Source: Lachnospiraceae bacterium
GTDB taxonomy: Bacteria; Bacillota; Clostridia; Lachnospirales; Lachnospiraceae
Reading direction: 5' to 3'
DNA length: 36,686 nt
NCBI GenBank assembly: GCA_017467845.1
Contig: JAFUKH010000091.1
Coordinates: 1 to 36,686 of the forward strand
A model generated the notes under the pieces. It ran no database searches. It was not told the DNA's origin and saw only the letters and a list, made by a program, of their open reading frames with translations. Of the stretch, positions 21,770 through 30,486 are shown in pieces. Position numbers and translations under genes: made by a program. Each line of letters opens with the position of its first letter. Positions within the stretch are counted from its first letter, which is position 1.

Positions 21770-22921
21770 TTAGAATACTCCAAATATCGCCATGAATGTA
21801 CCAGCTACTACAGCGGTACCGATAACACCTGCTACGTTAGGTCCCATAGCATGCATTAATAAGAAGTTTGTAGGGTCTGTCTCTGCACCAACCTTCTGGG
21901 ATACACGTGCAGCCATAGGTACCGCAGAAACACCTGCAGAACCGATAAGAGGATTAACCTTACCCTTTGTTGCCCAGCACATAGCCTTACCAAAGAGAAC
22001 ACCTGCTGCGGTACCGAATGCGAATGCAATAAGACCAAGCACTACAATCTTAAGTGTATCTGCATTCAGGAATGCTTCTGCGCTGGTGGTAGCACCAACA
22101 GAAGTACCTAAAAGGATAACTACGATGTACATCATTGCATTAGAAGCAGTATCAGTTAACTGTCTTACAACGCCTGACTCTTTGAAAAGGTTACCAAGCA
22201 TTAACATACCTACCAACGGAGCTGTTGTAGGAAGGATTAAGCTTACAACAATAGTAACAACGATAGGGAAAAGAATCTTCTCAAGCTTGGATACAGGACG
22301 AAGCTGACCCATCTTGATTGATCTTTCCTTCTCAGTAGTAAGTAACTTCATAATAGGCGGCTGGATAATAGGAACCAATGACATATAGGAATATGCTGCA
22401 ACTGCGATAGGTCCAAGGAGTGCCGTCTGACTAAGCTTACCTGCAAGGAAGATGGAGGTAGGACCGTCTGCACCACCGATGATGGAGATTGCAGCTGCTG
22501 CCTTATCATTAAATCCAAGCCAGATAGCTCCAAAGTACGCTGCAAAGATACCAAACTGTGCAGCAGCACCAAGTAAGAAGCTCTTAGGGTTTGCAATGAG
22601 GGGACCGAAGTCAGTCATAGCACCTACACCCATGAAAATCAGGGAAGGTAAAATTGCCCACTCATCTAAGAGATAGAAATAATACAGTAAACCGCCTACA
22701 CCATTCGCTGAATCTTCTGCATGAAGCATGATGTCAGGGTAGATGTTTACAAGCAGCATACCAAATGCGATTGGGAGTAAAAGCAGAGGCTCAAACTCCT
22801 TAGCAATCGCTAAATATAGGAAAATACACGCAACAACAATCATAATGTAATTTCCCCAGGTCAGGTTAAAGAACGCTGTCTGGTGAATCAGATTGCTGAA
22901 CGTATCGAAAATGTATTCCAT
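21770..22921 (-). CDS. oadB: Na+-translocating decarboxylase beta subunit
   Basis: The 383-residue polytopic membrane protein is the OadB/MmdB/GcdB beta subunit, which decarboxylates carboxybiotin and exports Na+. About nine or more hydrophobic helices are visible. The functional core [15 protein letters not shown] contains the Asp known to be essential for Na+ and proton transfer in the family, and the second conserved repeat region is [14 protein letters not shown]...[19 protein letters not shown]. The length is somewhat below OadB of enterobacteria but normal for Firmicutes. It lies 43 bases after the biotin carrier gene. Confidence 0.96.
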   Translation of the reverse strand: MEYIFDTFSNLIHQTAFFNLTWGNYIMIVVACIFLYLAIAKEFEPLLLLPIAFGMLLVNIYPDIMLHAEDSANGVGGLLYYFYLLDEWAILPSLIFMGVGAMTDFGPLIANPKSFLLGAAAQFGIFAAYFGAIWLGFNDKAAAAISIIGGADGPTSIFLAGKLSQTALLGPIAVAAYSYMSLVPIIQPPIMKLLTTEKERSIKMGQLRPVSKLEKILFPIVVTIVVSLILPTTAPLVGMLMLGNLFKESGVVRQLTDTASNAMMYIVVILLGTSVGATTSAEAFLNADTLKIVVLGLIAFAFGTAAGVLFGKAMCWATKGKVNPLIGSAGVSAVPMAARVSQKVGAETDPTNFLLMHAMGPNVAGVIGTAVVAGTFMAIFGVF

Positions 22922-22964
22922 TTGTTGACCTCCTGTTGTACTTACTTCGAAACTTTCGTTCGAA

Positions 22965-23363
22965 CTAGTTTAAAGTAGCAAGTAATGCACCTGCTTCTAC
23001 TGCATCACCAACAGATACGTTGATGCTTGCAACAGTACCATCTTCAGGAGCTACAACAGGAATCTCCATCTTCATAGCTTCAAGGATAACTACAGGCTCG
23101 CCTCTCTTAACTGCCTGTCCAACACTAGCCTCAACCTTAAATACTTTACCAGCTGCGCCTGCTTCAATCTTAACAGAACCAGCTGCACCGCTTGCTGCAG
23201 GAGCAGGTGCTGCTGCAGGAGCCGGAGCTGCCTTAGGAGCTGCTGCTACAGGAGCAGGTGCTGCCTTAGGAGCTGCTGCTACTACAGGAGCGCCGGTAGA
23301 AGCGCCTTCTTCTACTACTACATCATATACGTTTCCATTAACGGTAATGGTATAATTCTTCAT
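22965..23363 (-). CDS. biotin carboxyl carrier protein of the decarboxylase
   Basis: The 132-residue protein has a short N-terminal domain ([20 protein letters not shown]), an Ala/Pro-rich flexible linker (about residues 22-62, repeats of [11 protein letters not shown]) and a C-terminal biotinyl domain whose lysine is in EAMKMEIPV. The biotin swings between the carboxyltransferases and the beta subunit. The start is set at the ATG at 23363: GGAGG lies eight bases upstream, while the ATG two codons earlier is too close to it and the TTG at 23378 overlaps it. It is a separate protein, in keeping with carboxyltransferases that lack biotin domains. Confidence 0.95.
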   Translation of the reverse strand: MKNYTITVNGNVYDVVVEEGASTGAPVVAAAPKAAPAPVAAAPKAAPAPAAAPAPAASGAAGSVKIEAGAAGKVFKVEASVGQAVKRGEPVVILEAMKMEIPVVAPEDGTVASINVSVGDAVEAGALLATLN

Positions 23364-23381
23364 TTTCATTTCCTCCAAATA

Positions 23382-24179
23382 CTATCTTCTTTTACGGATG
23401 CTTCTTACAACAAATCCGTCGGTAGAGGTTGCTCCCTGACTAGCAGCGATAGCTGCCGCAATAACTGCAACCAACTCTAAATCATCAGATACAGATACCT
23501 CAACACTCTCTTCCTTGGTTACAATCTGAGAGATGGTATTGTCAATGCTAACCGCATTGTTTTCATTTGTCTCTTCCTTCTTAGCAAACTTTGCCTGAAT
23601 CTTAGGAATAAAACCGAATAATGAGATGATAAGGCTGATTAAAATAAGTACCAAGAATACAGTACCCATACCAATAATGGTATTTAATCCGGCTCTTGTC
23701 ATTAACTCACCCATGTTGGATTCTTCATTTAATGCTGCAGACTCAAGATACATAAACATATCATTTGAGAAAATCAACTCTGCATTTGCATTCTTTAACT
23801 CACCTTCTACAGGAACGGTTACGATAATGGTCTTATCGTCAATCTCTGCGGTTGCCTCGCCGATGGAAACAATGTTTCCGATAGACTCTTTTGCAGAGTT
23901 AAAAGAAATAATACCGCCGGTTACAGCATTACCTTCTACATTTAATGAGAACTGATTACCTACAACGAATTCGATTTCTTCTGCAGTGTTCTCATCAAAA
24001 TAACCAGCCATAGAATCATCCATAAAGTTCTGGAAGAAAGGAATCACAGATTCAGTAGCAAGACTCTTCGCATAGTCCATCTTCTGCTGCTCATATGTAG
24101 TATATGTCTCCTCGCCTCCACATGCGGTTAATCCAATCATACAGGTAATTGTGCATAATAAAGCAATAATTTTCTTCAT
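23382..24179 (-). CDS. OadG-like gamma subunit with lipoprotein N-terminus
   Basis: The product has 265 residues. A lipoprotein signal (MKKIIALLCTITCMIGLTAC, lipobox LTAC, Cys20) is followed by an extracytoplasmic domain (about 21-160) of unassigned fold. One transmembrane helix (about 170-195, GTVFLVLILISLIISLFGF) and a cytoplasmic tail come next, with a C-terminal OadG/GcdC-like segment (ELVAVIAAAIAASQGATSTDGFVVRSIRKRR). The membrane helix plus basic tail is what classical gamma subunits (about 80-90 residues) consist of; the 150-residue outer domain is an addition. Gamma subunits assemble the carboxyltransferase onto the membrane pump. It lies between the carboxyltransferase and biotin carrier genes, 15 and 18 bases away. 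Confidence 0.85.
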   Translation of the reverse strand: MKKIIALLCTITCMIGLTACGGEETYTTYEQQKMDYAKSLATESVIPFFQNFMDDSMAGYFDENTAEEIEFVVGNQFSLNVEGNAVTGGIISFNSAKESIGNIVSIGEATAEIDDKTIIVTVPVEGELKNANAELIFSNDMFMYLESAALNEESNMGELMTRAGLNTIIGMGTVFLVLILISLIISLFGFIPKIQAKFAKKEETNENNAVSIDNTISQIVTKEESVEVSVSDDLELVAVIAAAIAASQGATSTDGFVVRSIRKRR

Positions 24180-24194
24180 ATTCTAATCACCTTT

Positions 24195-25622
24195 CTAGAT
24201 AGTTCCGTGCTTCTTAGCAGGACGGTCTTCGCACTTGGTATACAGCATTTCGAAAGCACCGATAACATACTTTCTGGTATCTGCTGCATTCACGATCTGG
24301 TCCACATATCCTCTCTTAGCTGCACCTGTTACGCTGGTCTGAAGAGCTGCGTACTCAGCTGCCTTTTCTTTAATAACGTCTGCACCCTGTCCTTCGTACA
24401 TAATCTTAGCTGCAAGATTAGCATCCATAGAACCGATTTCAGCGTTTGGCCATGCCATAACGATATCTGCTCCGATAGCCTTAGAGTTCATAGCTACATA
24501 TGCAGAGCCGTAAGCCTTGCCGATTACAACGTTTACCTTAGGAACGGTAGCGTTAGCAAAAGCATAAGTTAACTTAGCAGCTGCCTTTGCAATACCCTTC
24601 TCTGAGCATACGGTTGCTTCATATCCCTTAACGTTGGTTAAGGTAAGTACAGGAATACCGAAAGCGTCACAGAAGTTAACGAAATCTGCTGCCTTCTCGC
24701 ATCCCTTCTTAGAAAGAACTGCATCAAACTTAGCAGCTACCTTTCCTTCTTCATCATAAACTTCGGTTCTGTTAGCAACACAACCTACAGTAGCACCATT
24801 TAACTTAATGAAACCGGTAACCATATCCTTAGCGTAACCAGCCTTAACTTCGAAGAAGTTATTGTTGTCTGCAAGATAGGTTAATGCGATAGCGGTATCG
24901 CCTACGCAGTTCTCGATTTCAGGAATGATTCTGTTAAGATCATCTGTGCAATCATCGAAGCTATTATCCTCGTTGTTTGCAGGTAAGAAGCTCACAAGAC
25001 CACGAATCTGGGTTAAGATGGTAGCGTCATCAGCTACAACGTCAACAATTCCGCTTTCCTCAGCCTGGAATGCTGCAGATGCGCTGTCACACTTAGCGGT
25101 AGTATTACCTGCTAATGCATTAGGAGCATTTACAAATAATTTTGCATTCTTCTCTTCCATGAATGTGAAGTCGGTAAGGGTTGGGAATAAACCAAGTCCG
25201 CCACCGCAGGTTCCAAAGATTGCAGTAATCTGAGGAATTACACCGGAAGCCAAAGTCTGCTTTAAGTAGATCTCACCAAATGCATTTAATGCATCGGTTG
25301 CCTCCTGTAATCTAAGTCCTGCACTGTCAATAAGACCGATAACAGGTGCACCTGTTTTCATAGCAAGGTCATAGATTTTAGCAATTTTCTTTGCATGCAT
25401 CTCACCAACAGATCCGCCTAATACGGATGCATCCTGGCTGTATACATACACAAGATTGCCATCGATTACTCCGTAGCCGGTAACAACACCGTCAGAAGGA
25501 GTTTCAGTCTGTTTCAGATCAAAATCGGTTGCTCTAGCAGTAACTAATGCGCCGATTTCAACGAAACTGTTTGCATCGAGTAAAGCTTCGATTCTTTGAA
25601 TCGCTTTTGAAGTAGTACTCAT
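24195..25622 (-). CDS. acyl-CoA carboxyltransferase subunit (MmdA/GcdA/PccB-like)
   Basis: The 475-residue protein has the two crotonase-fold halves of biotin-dependent acyl-CoA carboxyltransferases. The N-terminal half contains PSDGVVTGYGVIDGNLVYVYSQD, GGSVGEMHAKKIAKIYDLAMK, APVIGLIDSAGLRLQEA and FGTCGGGLGLFPTLTDF. The C-terminal half contains IKLNGATVGCVANRTE, FCDAFGIPVLTLTNVKGYE, NVVIGKAYGSAYVAMNSKAIGADIVMAWPNAEIGSM. It would act on methylmalonyl-CoA, glutaconyl-CoA or a similar acyl-CoA; the substrate cannot be told by eye. It is about 30 residues shorter than typical MmdA. The start is set at the ATG at 25622 (MSTTSKAI), ten bases after GGAGGG. It is the first gene of the decarboxylase operon. 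Confidence 0.92.
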   Translation of the reverse strand: MSTTSKAIQRIEALLDANSFVEIGALVTARATDFDLKQTETPSDGVVTGYGVIDGNLVYVYSQDASVLGGSVGEMHAKKIAKIYDLAMKTGAPVIGLIDSAGLRLQEATDALNAFGEIYLKQTLASGVIPQITAIFGTCGGGLGLFPTLTDFTFMEEKNAKLFVNAPNALAGNTTAKCDSASAAFQAEESGIVDVVADDATILTQIRGLVSFLPANNEDNSFDDCTDDLNRIIPEIENCVGDTAIALTYLADNNNFFEVKAGYAKDMVTGFIKLNGATVGCVANRTEVYDEEGKVAAKFDAVLSKKGCEKAADFVNFCDAFGIPVLTLTNVKGYEATVCSEKGIAKAAAKLTYAFANATVPKVNVVIGKAYGSAYVAMNSKAIGADIVMAWPNAEIGSMDANLAAKIMYEGQGADVIKEKAAEYAALQTSVTGAAKRGYVDQIVNAADTRKYVIGAFEMLYTKCEDRPAKKHGTI

Positions 25623-25723
25623 GTTCTTTAAGCCCTCCATTTATATTAAAAAAATAAAAACATGATAATGTGAGAAATGTTCGAGAAAGAATTCGCAAAC
25701 TTCCCCATGATTAACACTACAGT

Positions 25724-25732
25724 AGTATAGCA
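25724..25732 (-). promoter_or_regulatory. extended -10 promoter of the decarboxylase operon
   Basis: On the minus strand TGC-TATACT (25724-25732) is a good extended -10 about 100 bases before the carboxyltransferase start. No strong -35 is visible. A short perfect palindrome ACTAC-A-GTAGT (25716-25726) overlaps the -10 and could be an operator. The leader of about 90 bases shows no recognisable riboswitch. Confidence 0.6.
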
Positions 25733-25769
25733 TAAAAAAGTCACCTCGCCTAGAACGAATTACAATTTT

Positions 25770-27062
25770 TTACAGAAAAATCGGCAAAGATTTTTCTCCG
25801 GGCAGAAAGAGCTGTAAAATTTTGTCAATGCACCACTCCAAATCGATACCATCTATGGACTCAGCAAGCACAATTTTTTCCTGAAGGTAGTTTTTCCCAT
25901 CCAGGGAATAGGTTACTTCTCCGATTTCCATGCCTTCCCTTACGGGCGCATGAAGTACCTCCTCAAAACGTATATCCACCTGCCAAGCCTCTCCATTCTT
26001 CACCAAAAGCTGTACCGGCTCCTTTCTCTCCACACGCACATTCACCGTAGCAAGCCCACCAATTTCCTCCGTCTGTCCGTTCAGTACACGAATACTTTCC
26101 GGAAGGCTCCCTGCCACGTCCACACTCTCTGTGGAAAGATAATGGAAATTTTCCGTTCCATAATTATAGAGCTTTTTGGCATCCTCCCACTTGTAATTCT
26201 TATTATAGGGCCAGCCGCAGGCAAGGAGTGCCAGCGTATAGGTTCTTCCCTCGCTCTCAAGTGCCCCTACATAACAGTAACCTGCCTTATTGGTAAAACC
26301 CGTTTTTCCGCTGATGACACCGCTCATCTGCGTACGGAGCGCATTGTGATTATTGCAGTTAAAACTCCTTCCATTTGCGCTAAAGCTGTGACTTGCAGTC
26401 TGGGTGATTGCCAGAAAATCATCTTTTTTCGGTGAATTCAGCACACAGTATGCCATGATTCTCGCCATGTCAGTAGCCGTGGAATGATGTTCCCCCTTAT
26501 CCGAAGTAGCATCCAATCCGTTGGGGGTAATAAAATATGTATCCGTGCAGCCGATTTCTGCAGCCTTGTCAGTCATCGCTTTTGCAAAAGCTGCCATCGC
26601 AAGCTTACTGTCTTCTGTGTTGTAATCTGCAACACTTTTATCCTCGATCTGATTTCCTAACAGCTTCTTGCCCACATGCTCTGCAATGGCGACTGCTGCA
26701 TCGTTGTGAGACTCCAGCATCAAACTGTAAAGTAGGTCCCGAAGAACATACTGCTCTCCCTGCTTCACATACAGCTTTACCTTTGGCATGGTAGACGCAT
26801 AGGCAGAAATATCCACCATTTCATCCAAACTACAGTTTTCCAATGTCAAAATACAAGTCATTATCTTAGTTGTACTTGCCATTGCCATAGGATTTTCTGC
26901 ATTTTTTGCAAAGAGAACTCTCCCGGAATCAGCATCCATAAGCACCGCAGACTGGGCATAAAGAGAGGATGGCTCTTCTGTAGCGTATACCGTTGTACAT
27001 AAGTTGCAACAAATCACGCAAACCAGAATCACCATCCTCCAAAGAATTTTGATTTTTTTCAT
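25770..27062 (-). CDS. D-alanyl-D-alanine carboxypeptidase (DacF/PBP5-type)
   Basis: The 430-residue precursor has a signal peptide (about 1-28, ending TVYA). The serine peptidase S11 domain (about 30-290) carries all three active-site motifs: S63-T-T-K66 (MASTTKIM), S118-H-N120 (ESHNDAAVA) and K253-T-G255 (SGKTGFTNKAG). The C-terminal PBP5-type beta domain (about 300-385) follows, and the last 40 residues include a hydrophobic stretch that could be an amphipathic membrane anchor. The enzyme trims the terminal D-Ala from peptidoglycan pentapeptides outside the cell. A TATAAT lies about 35 bases before the start. The gene is 55 bases after cotH. Confidence 0.95.
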   Translation of the reverse strand: MKKIKILWRMVILVCVICCNLCTTVYATEEPSSLYAQSAVLMDADSGRVLFAKNAENPMAMASTTKIMTCILTLENCSLDEMVDISAYASTMPKVKLYVKQGEQYVLRDLLYSLMLESHNDAAVAIAEHVGKKLLGNQIEDKSVADYNTEDSKLAMAAFAKAMTDKAAEIGCTDTYFITPNGLDATSDKGEHHSTATDMARIMAYCVLNSPKKDDFLAITQTASHSFSANGRSFNCNNHNALRTQMSGVISGKTGFTNKAGYCYVGALESEGRTYTLALLACGWPYNKNYKWEDAKKLYNYGTENFHYLSTESVDVAGSLPESIRVLNGQTEEIGGLATVNVRVERKEPVQLLVKNGEAWQVDIRFEEVLHAPVREGMEIGEVTYSLDGKNYLQEKIVLAESIDGIDLEWCIDKILQLFLPGEKSLPIFL

Positions 27063-27116
27063 ATCTATTCCATCCGCATAAAGATTCCTTAGATTATATG
27101 CAGTAGAATATCTTTT

Positions 27117-29186
27117 TTATTCGTAGAGCGGCACTTCGTCAATGTATTCAATCATCTTAGAAATATGGTCTTGACGCTGCAGAAGAAATGCCCTAATGCA
27201 GCTTGAGGTTCCGTATCCACCTTCCAGCGCGTTCTTAGCATCACCGGTTCCCGGATATCTATCAAAGAACTGCCCAAACAACGGTCCATATACCTCTTCA
27301 AAATACTTCAGTCTGGCCAGTGCTTCGCTCTGCTCAAATTCCTCCCCTGCAAGTCCGCTGAGCCTTTCCTTAAAAGCTTCCCGAAAGTTCTCATTGGTCA
27401 TTGCATACGCAAAGCATAAAACCGCAGGATTACCGGTATTCTTATCTAAAAGGCCATACCTTTGGTAATTATCTTCCTTAATGGTATTGGTTCTTGCATC
27501 ACTACCACCGCTGACACCACCGAATTCCATATCATAGAATACAAAACGCCATTTACCGTCTGCATAAGTACCATCCTTCGTATCACCGACGGTCTTCCAC
27601 ATAGACCAGTTCTTCCCGGGCCAGTCCCACTTATTGTTAATCCAGCTCTGAATAGCATAATAATCCATCAAGGATTCCATATCCACCAGCTCTGCCAATT
27701 CTGCATAATCCGCATCTGCCTTGGCATCCTCATGGGTATCAAAGAATTCCAGAAGCTCTTTGTAATAATAGCTCTCGTCATTCTCTCCCTCCGGAAGGTC
27801 GCCCTCATCCAGCTTATAGCCCAGCTCCAAGCTCTCTGCATCACCCTTATAAAGAACAACCTCTTTGGAATCTACTCCATGCACATCCTCAAAATACTCT
27901 CCCGTATAGTCCTCCTGAAGCACATACAAGCCAAAATATTCTCCATTCAAATATACCACGCAAGGTCTGGAATGCTGGGTATCGCAAGCAGTAGCATCCA
28001 AAAGGCTCTGCCAATAAGTATCATTGAATTTAGAAAGGAATGCACAATTTCCCCCGGCGCGCAGCACCAGCGTCTTATAACTGTCCATCACCTCCCCTTG
28101 ATCGTTGACATAGTCCTCACCAAATACCGCATAACGGAATCTCTTATCTCCATATTCCTCTCTGGCATAAAGTCTAAATCCCTTCTGTACATCCGAGCGG
28201 GAGTAATTCCCCTGAATGCGAATACCGCAATTCTGATTCAAAACTTCACGAGTGCCTTCTGATGTACACTCCAGCATGCTGATACGAACTTCCTTTTCCC
28301 AATCTCTTCCCTTTTGTTTATAGTTAGCATCCAAAGAACGGGCAGTCTCGCCATCGGTTATTTTATTACCTTGCAATTGATAAATATTTTTCGCAATTTC
28401 GAATTTCTTTCCTTTTACGTAGATACCTGTTTCATGGTCATATAAGTCATCATAATCTATGGCAATATTTATTACAGCAAGAGGCATCCCCGCTGCCTCA
28501 CAGCTTTCCTTAATTCCCTGAATATGTTCCTCAATACTGCCAATATAATACACTGCGGATGCTTCTTCCAATGCATTGCCCTCTCCATCCACAGCAGCAA
28601 TACGAAGATAGGTACACTTGTCCACAGCTCCATCCTCCGGTGCTTCCAGATAAGTGGTGAAGCCATTTCCATCCACCTGATTATAGCTTCCTGCAAAAAG
28701 AATAGGATCTACTGCAGCAATTACATTTTCTTCCCCACGCCTATCGGAAATTGCAATGCTTCCTTCATATTTCACCGCTGTTTCACTAGTCGCCGGGTCG
28801 CTGCCATCCATAGTGTAATACACATCTTCGTAACCAGATTCTACGCTTAACTCAAAGCCCTCTTCATAGAAGCCACTTCCTTGGGAAAAAATAAAATTTC
28901 CTATTTGTACCGGACCGGTTACGGACTGAATTTCCTCCAATACCTTCTCTTCCGGTCTTGTGGTCAGCGCATTATGTACCGCACTACCCTCTATGCTTTT
29001 CTCTATCTTTTCCTGCAGCTCTGCCTGTGGTTCCCCTGTTGTATCCACTTGTACAGCAGACTCTACGTAAGATTCCTGCGTACTCTCTACGTCCACCACA
29101 GATGCATCCGACCCCTGCTGTCCGCAACCACTACAGATAAGCACTAGACTCGCTAGTATCAATAATTGTTTCAGATGCTTTTTCAT
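27117..29186 (-). CDS. CotH-family lipoprotein with chitobiase-like N-terminal domain
   Basis: The 689-residue protein has a lipoprotein signal (MKKHLKQLLILASLVLICSGC, lipid Cys21) and a Glu/Ser-rich spacer. A beta domain of the chitobiase/beta-hexosaminidase C-terminal type follows at about 110-200 (QGSGFYEEGFELSVESG, YYTMDGSDPATSETAVKY). The CotH domain covers about 225-680, with RIQGNYSRSDVQKGFRLYA, LRAGGNCAFLSKFNDTYWQ, CVVYLNGEYFGLYVLQE, SWINNKWDWPGKNWSMWK and FVFYDMEFGG. CotH proteins are kinase-fold enzymes; spore coat members phosphorylate coat proteins, whereas surface lipoprotein versions in anaerobes have unknown substrates. The start at 29186 has GGAG eight bases upstream. It is co-directional with the carboxypeptidase, hinting at a cell-envelope role. 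Confidence 0.9.
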   Translation of the reverse strand: MKKHLKQLLILASLVLICSGCGQQGSDASVVDVESTQESYVESAVQVDTTGEPQAELQEKIEKSIEGSAVHNALTTRPEEKVLEEIQSVTGPVQIGNFIFSQGSGFYEEGFELSVESGYEDVYYTMDGSDPATSETAVKYEGSIAISDRRGEENVIAAVDPILFAGSYNQVDGNGFTTYLEAPEDGAVDKCTYLRIAAVDGEGNALEEASAVYYIGSIEEHIQGIKESCEAAGMPLAVINIAIDYDDLYDHETGIYVKGKKFEIAKNIYQLQGNKITDGETARSLDANYKQKGRDWEKEVRISMLECTSEGTREVLNQNCGIRIQGNYSRSDVQKGFRLYAREEYGDKRFRYAVFGEDYVNDQGEVMDSYKTLVLRAGGNCAFLSKFNDTYWQSLLDATACDTQHSRPCVVYLNGEYFGLYVLQEDYTGEYFEDVHGVDSKEVVLYKGDAESLELGYKLDEGDLPEGENDESYYYKELLEFFDTHEDAKADADYAELAELVDMESLMDYYAIQSWINNKWDWPGKNWSMWKTVGDTKDGTYADGKWRFVFYDMEFGGVSGGSDARTNTIKEDNYQRYGLLDKNTGNPAVLCFAYAMTNENFREAFKERLSGLAGEEFEQSEALARLKYFEEVYGPLFGQFFDRYPGTGDAKNALEGGYGTSSCIRAFLLQRQDHISKMIEYIDEVPLYE

Positions 29187-29619
29187 AGTCAGTTCTCCAA
29201 TGTCCAATATTCATTAATGACTACAATTATATCTCAGGCCTTCAATCTAAAAAACCTCCACTATTTCAGCATTATTCCCTCTTTATTTTACATCTCATAG
29301 ATTAGGAGACTTCTATGAATCCCTCCCCATTACCTCACCCGTTCACTATTCCAGAAAAATTGCTCTAAAAAGAGAAAAATTCCACAGAGGCCCCATCTCT
29401 CTCCAAAATCACCCTTTTTTCTACTATTTTTCTTCCAGATGTGCTCCAGAGAACATAAAAAATCACCAAGACCCTAGTTCTCCACAAAAACAGGGTCTCT
29501 ACAAGATTATCAATATTCCAGAGCAACTTATCCCCCAATTATACCTATATTTGAACCTCTCCTTCCCTCCGACGGGGTCTAGGTAAAATTATCTCTCCCT
29601 TGGAGCAACTAAAAGCAAT
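29187..29619. other. 433-base gene-free region
   Basis: No ORF of interest was found. A TATAAT on the minus strand (29226-29231) about 40 bases before cotH may be its -10, but no good -35 accompanies it. A 7-bp stem AGACCCT/AGGGTCT (29469-29475 with 29492-29498) could belong to the PD-(D/E)XK transcript, with a T-run only six bases later on the minus strand. The sequence TCTGGAATA(T/G)TG occurs twice on the minus strand (near 29340 and 29515). The plus strand is pyrimidine-rich throughout. Confidence 0.5.
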
Positions 29620-30396
29620 CTATAAGAAATAATGGTTTATCATAGCTTCTACCATATCCATGTCCAGCGGTTTTTCCTTTGTTTCAAAGGAAGTTAATAA
29701 ACTGATTGAGGGAATAATTCCATGAGAAGTGTATATTTGGAGTTTAGAATGAGCATTTGCCGCATAATCTGGATTATCCATCATACCAAAATGCTCATAA
29801 TAAAATATCTCTCCGGTCACAGGATGAAGAATTGTAAAATCCGGATACATAACTACGGCACCCAAATGAAGTGCACATTCATATCGAAAGGGAATTTTCT
29901 TTGTGTAGAGAAGCGTTGCAATCAGAGATTCTGATTTTGACCGAACGCGTAGCCCAAACGCGGTTTTGTGAATTAAGCTTTCCGGTGCCTTCGGATTCTT
30001 ATCATAAGGTGCCTTCATCCATTCCGCATATCTTTCTGATTGCGGAGAAAAATAGGGTGACAAAATTTCTTGATAGTCCTTGGAAGTTAATAACTGCTCA
30101 GAAGCCAGTTCAGATGAATTATGATGTCTGAGATAGAAGTCGATTGCCCGCATTTCCTGCTGAGCTTCTTCTAGTTGAAGTGTCAAATACTTTTTAACTG
30201 CTAATTGTTCGGCAAGAGTATGTTCTTTCTTCGGAATATATGTTTTGTTTTTACCATCACTCCGATACCATTTACAGCGATTACCATTGTGTGCACAGAT
30301 AATTTTTCCTTCCGGAAGTTGTGCAATCTGCTTCTGCAAAGAATTTGCCTGCACACACAATCGTCGCCTTTCGGCAATCATTCTGTCGTGTAACAT
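29620..30396 (-). CDS. PD-(D/E)XK nuclease-like protein
   Basis: The 258-residue protein has a helical N-terminal half (about 1-110) with coiled-coil character (ERRRLCVQANSLQKQIAQL; LEEAQQEMRAIDFYLRHH) and a C-terminal domain (about 150-258) resembling PD-(D/E)XK nucleases: RVRSKSESLIATLLY with the first acidic residue, then IPFRYECALHLG, YPDFTILHP with PD, and IFYYEHFGMMDN with E-x-F in place of E-x-K. The lysine is missing from its canonical place. The start at 30396 (MLHDRMIAERRR) has GAGGAGG seven bases upstream. It has its own near-consensus promoter and no restriction or phage genes beside it. DNA cleavage is inferred from fold resemblance and is unsure. Confidence 0.65.
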   Translation of the reverse strand: MLHDRMIAERRRLCVQANSLQKQIAQLPEGKIICAHNGNRCKWYRSDGKNKTYIPKKEHTLAEQLAVKKYLTLQLEEAQQEMRAIDFYLRHHNSSELASEQLLTSKDYQEILSPYFSPQSERYAEWMKAPYDKNPKAPESLIHKTAFGLRVRSKSESLIATLLYTKKIPFRYECALHLGAVVMYPDFTILHPVTGEIFYYEHFGMMDNPDYAANAHSKLQIYTSHGIIPSISLLTSFETKEKPLDMDMVEAMINHYFL

Positions 30397-30428
30397 GAAT
30401 ATACCTCCTCTGTACATCTATGAGATAT

Positions 30429-30457
30429 ATTCTATTACACAAACTCAGCAATTTCAA
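30429..30457 (-). promoter_or_regulatory. near-consensus promoter of the PD-(D/E)XK gene
   Basis: On the minus strand TTGAAA (30452-30457) and TAGAAT (30429-30434) are separated by 17 bases, each one mismatch from consensus. The start would lie about 25 bases before the ATG, so the gene is independent of the array that ends at 30487. Confidence 0.78.
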
Positions 30458-30486
30458 GCAATAATATGATTATTTATCGCCTTTTG

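Noticed and set aside
25623-25769. Riboswitch in the leader of the decarboxylase operon
   Set aside because: The leader has only short weak stems and no motif I recognise. A covariance search would be needed to overturn this.
29469-29498. AGACCCT/AGGGTCT hairpin as a terminator for the PD-(D/E)XK gene
   Set aside because: The loop is 16 bases, and the T-run begins six bases after the stem on the minus strand, so it does not fit the standard form.
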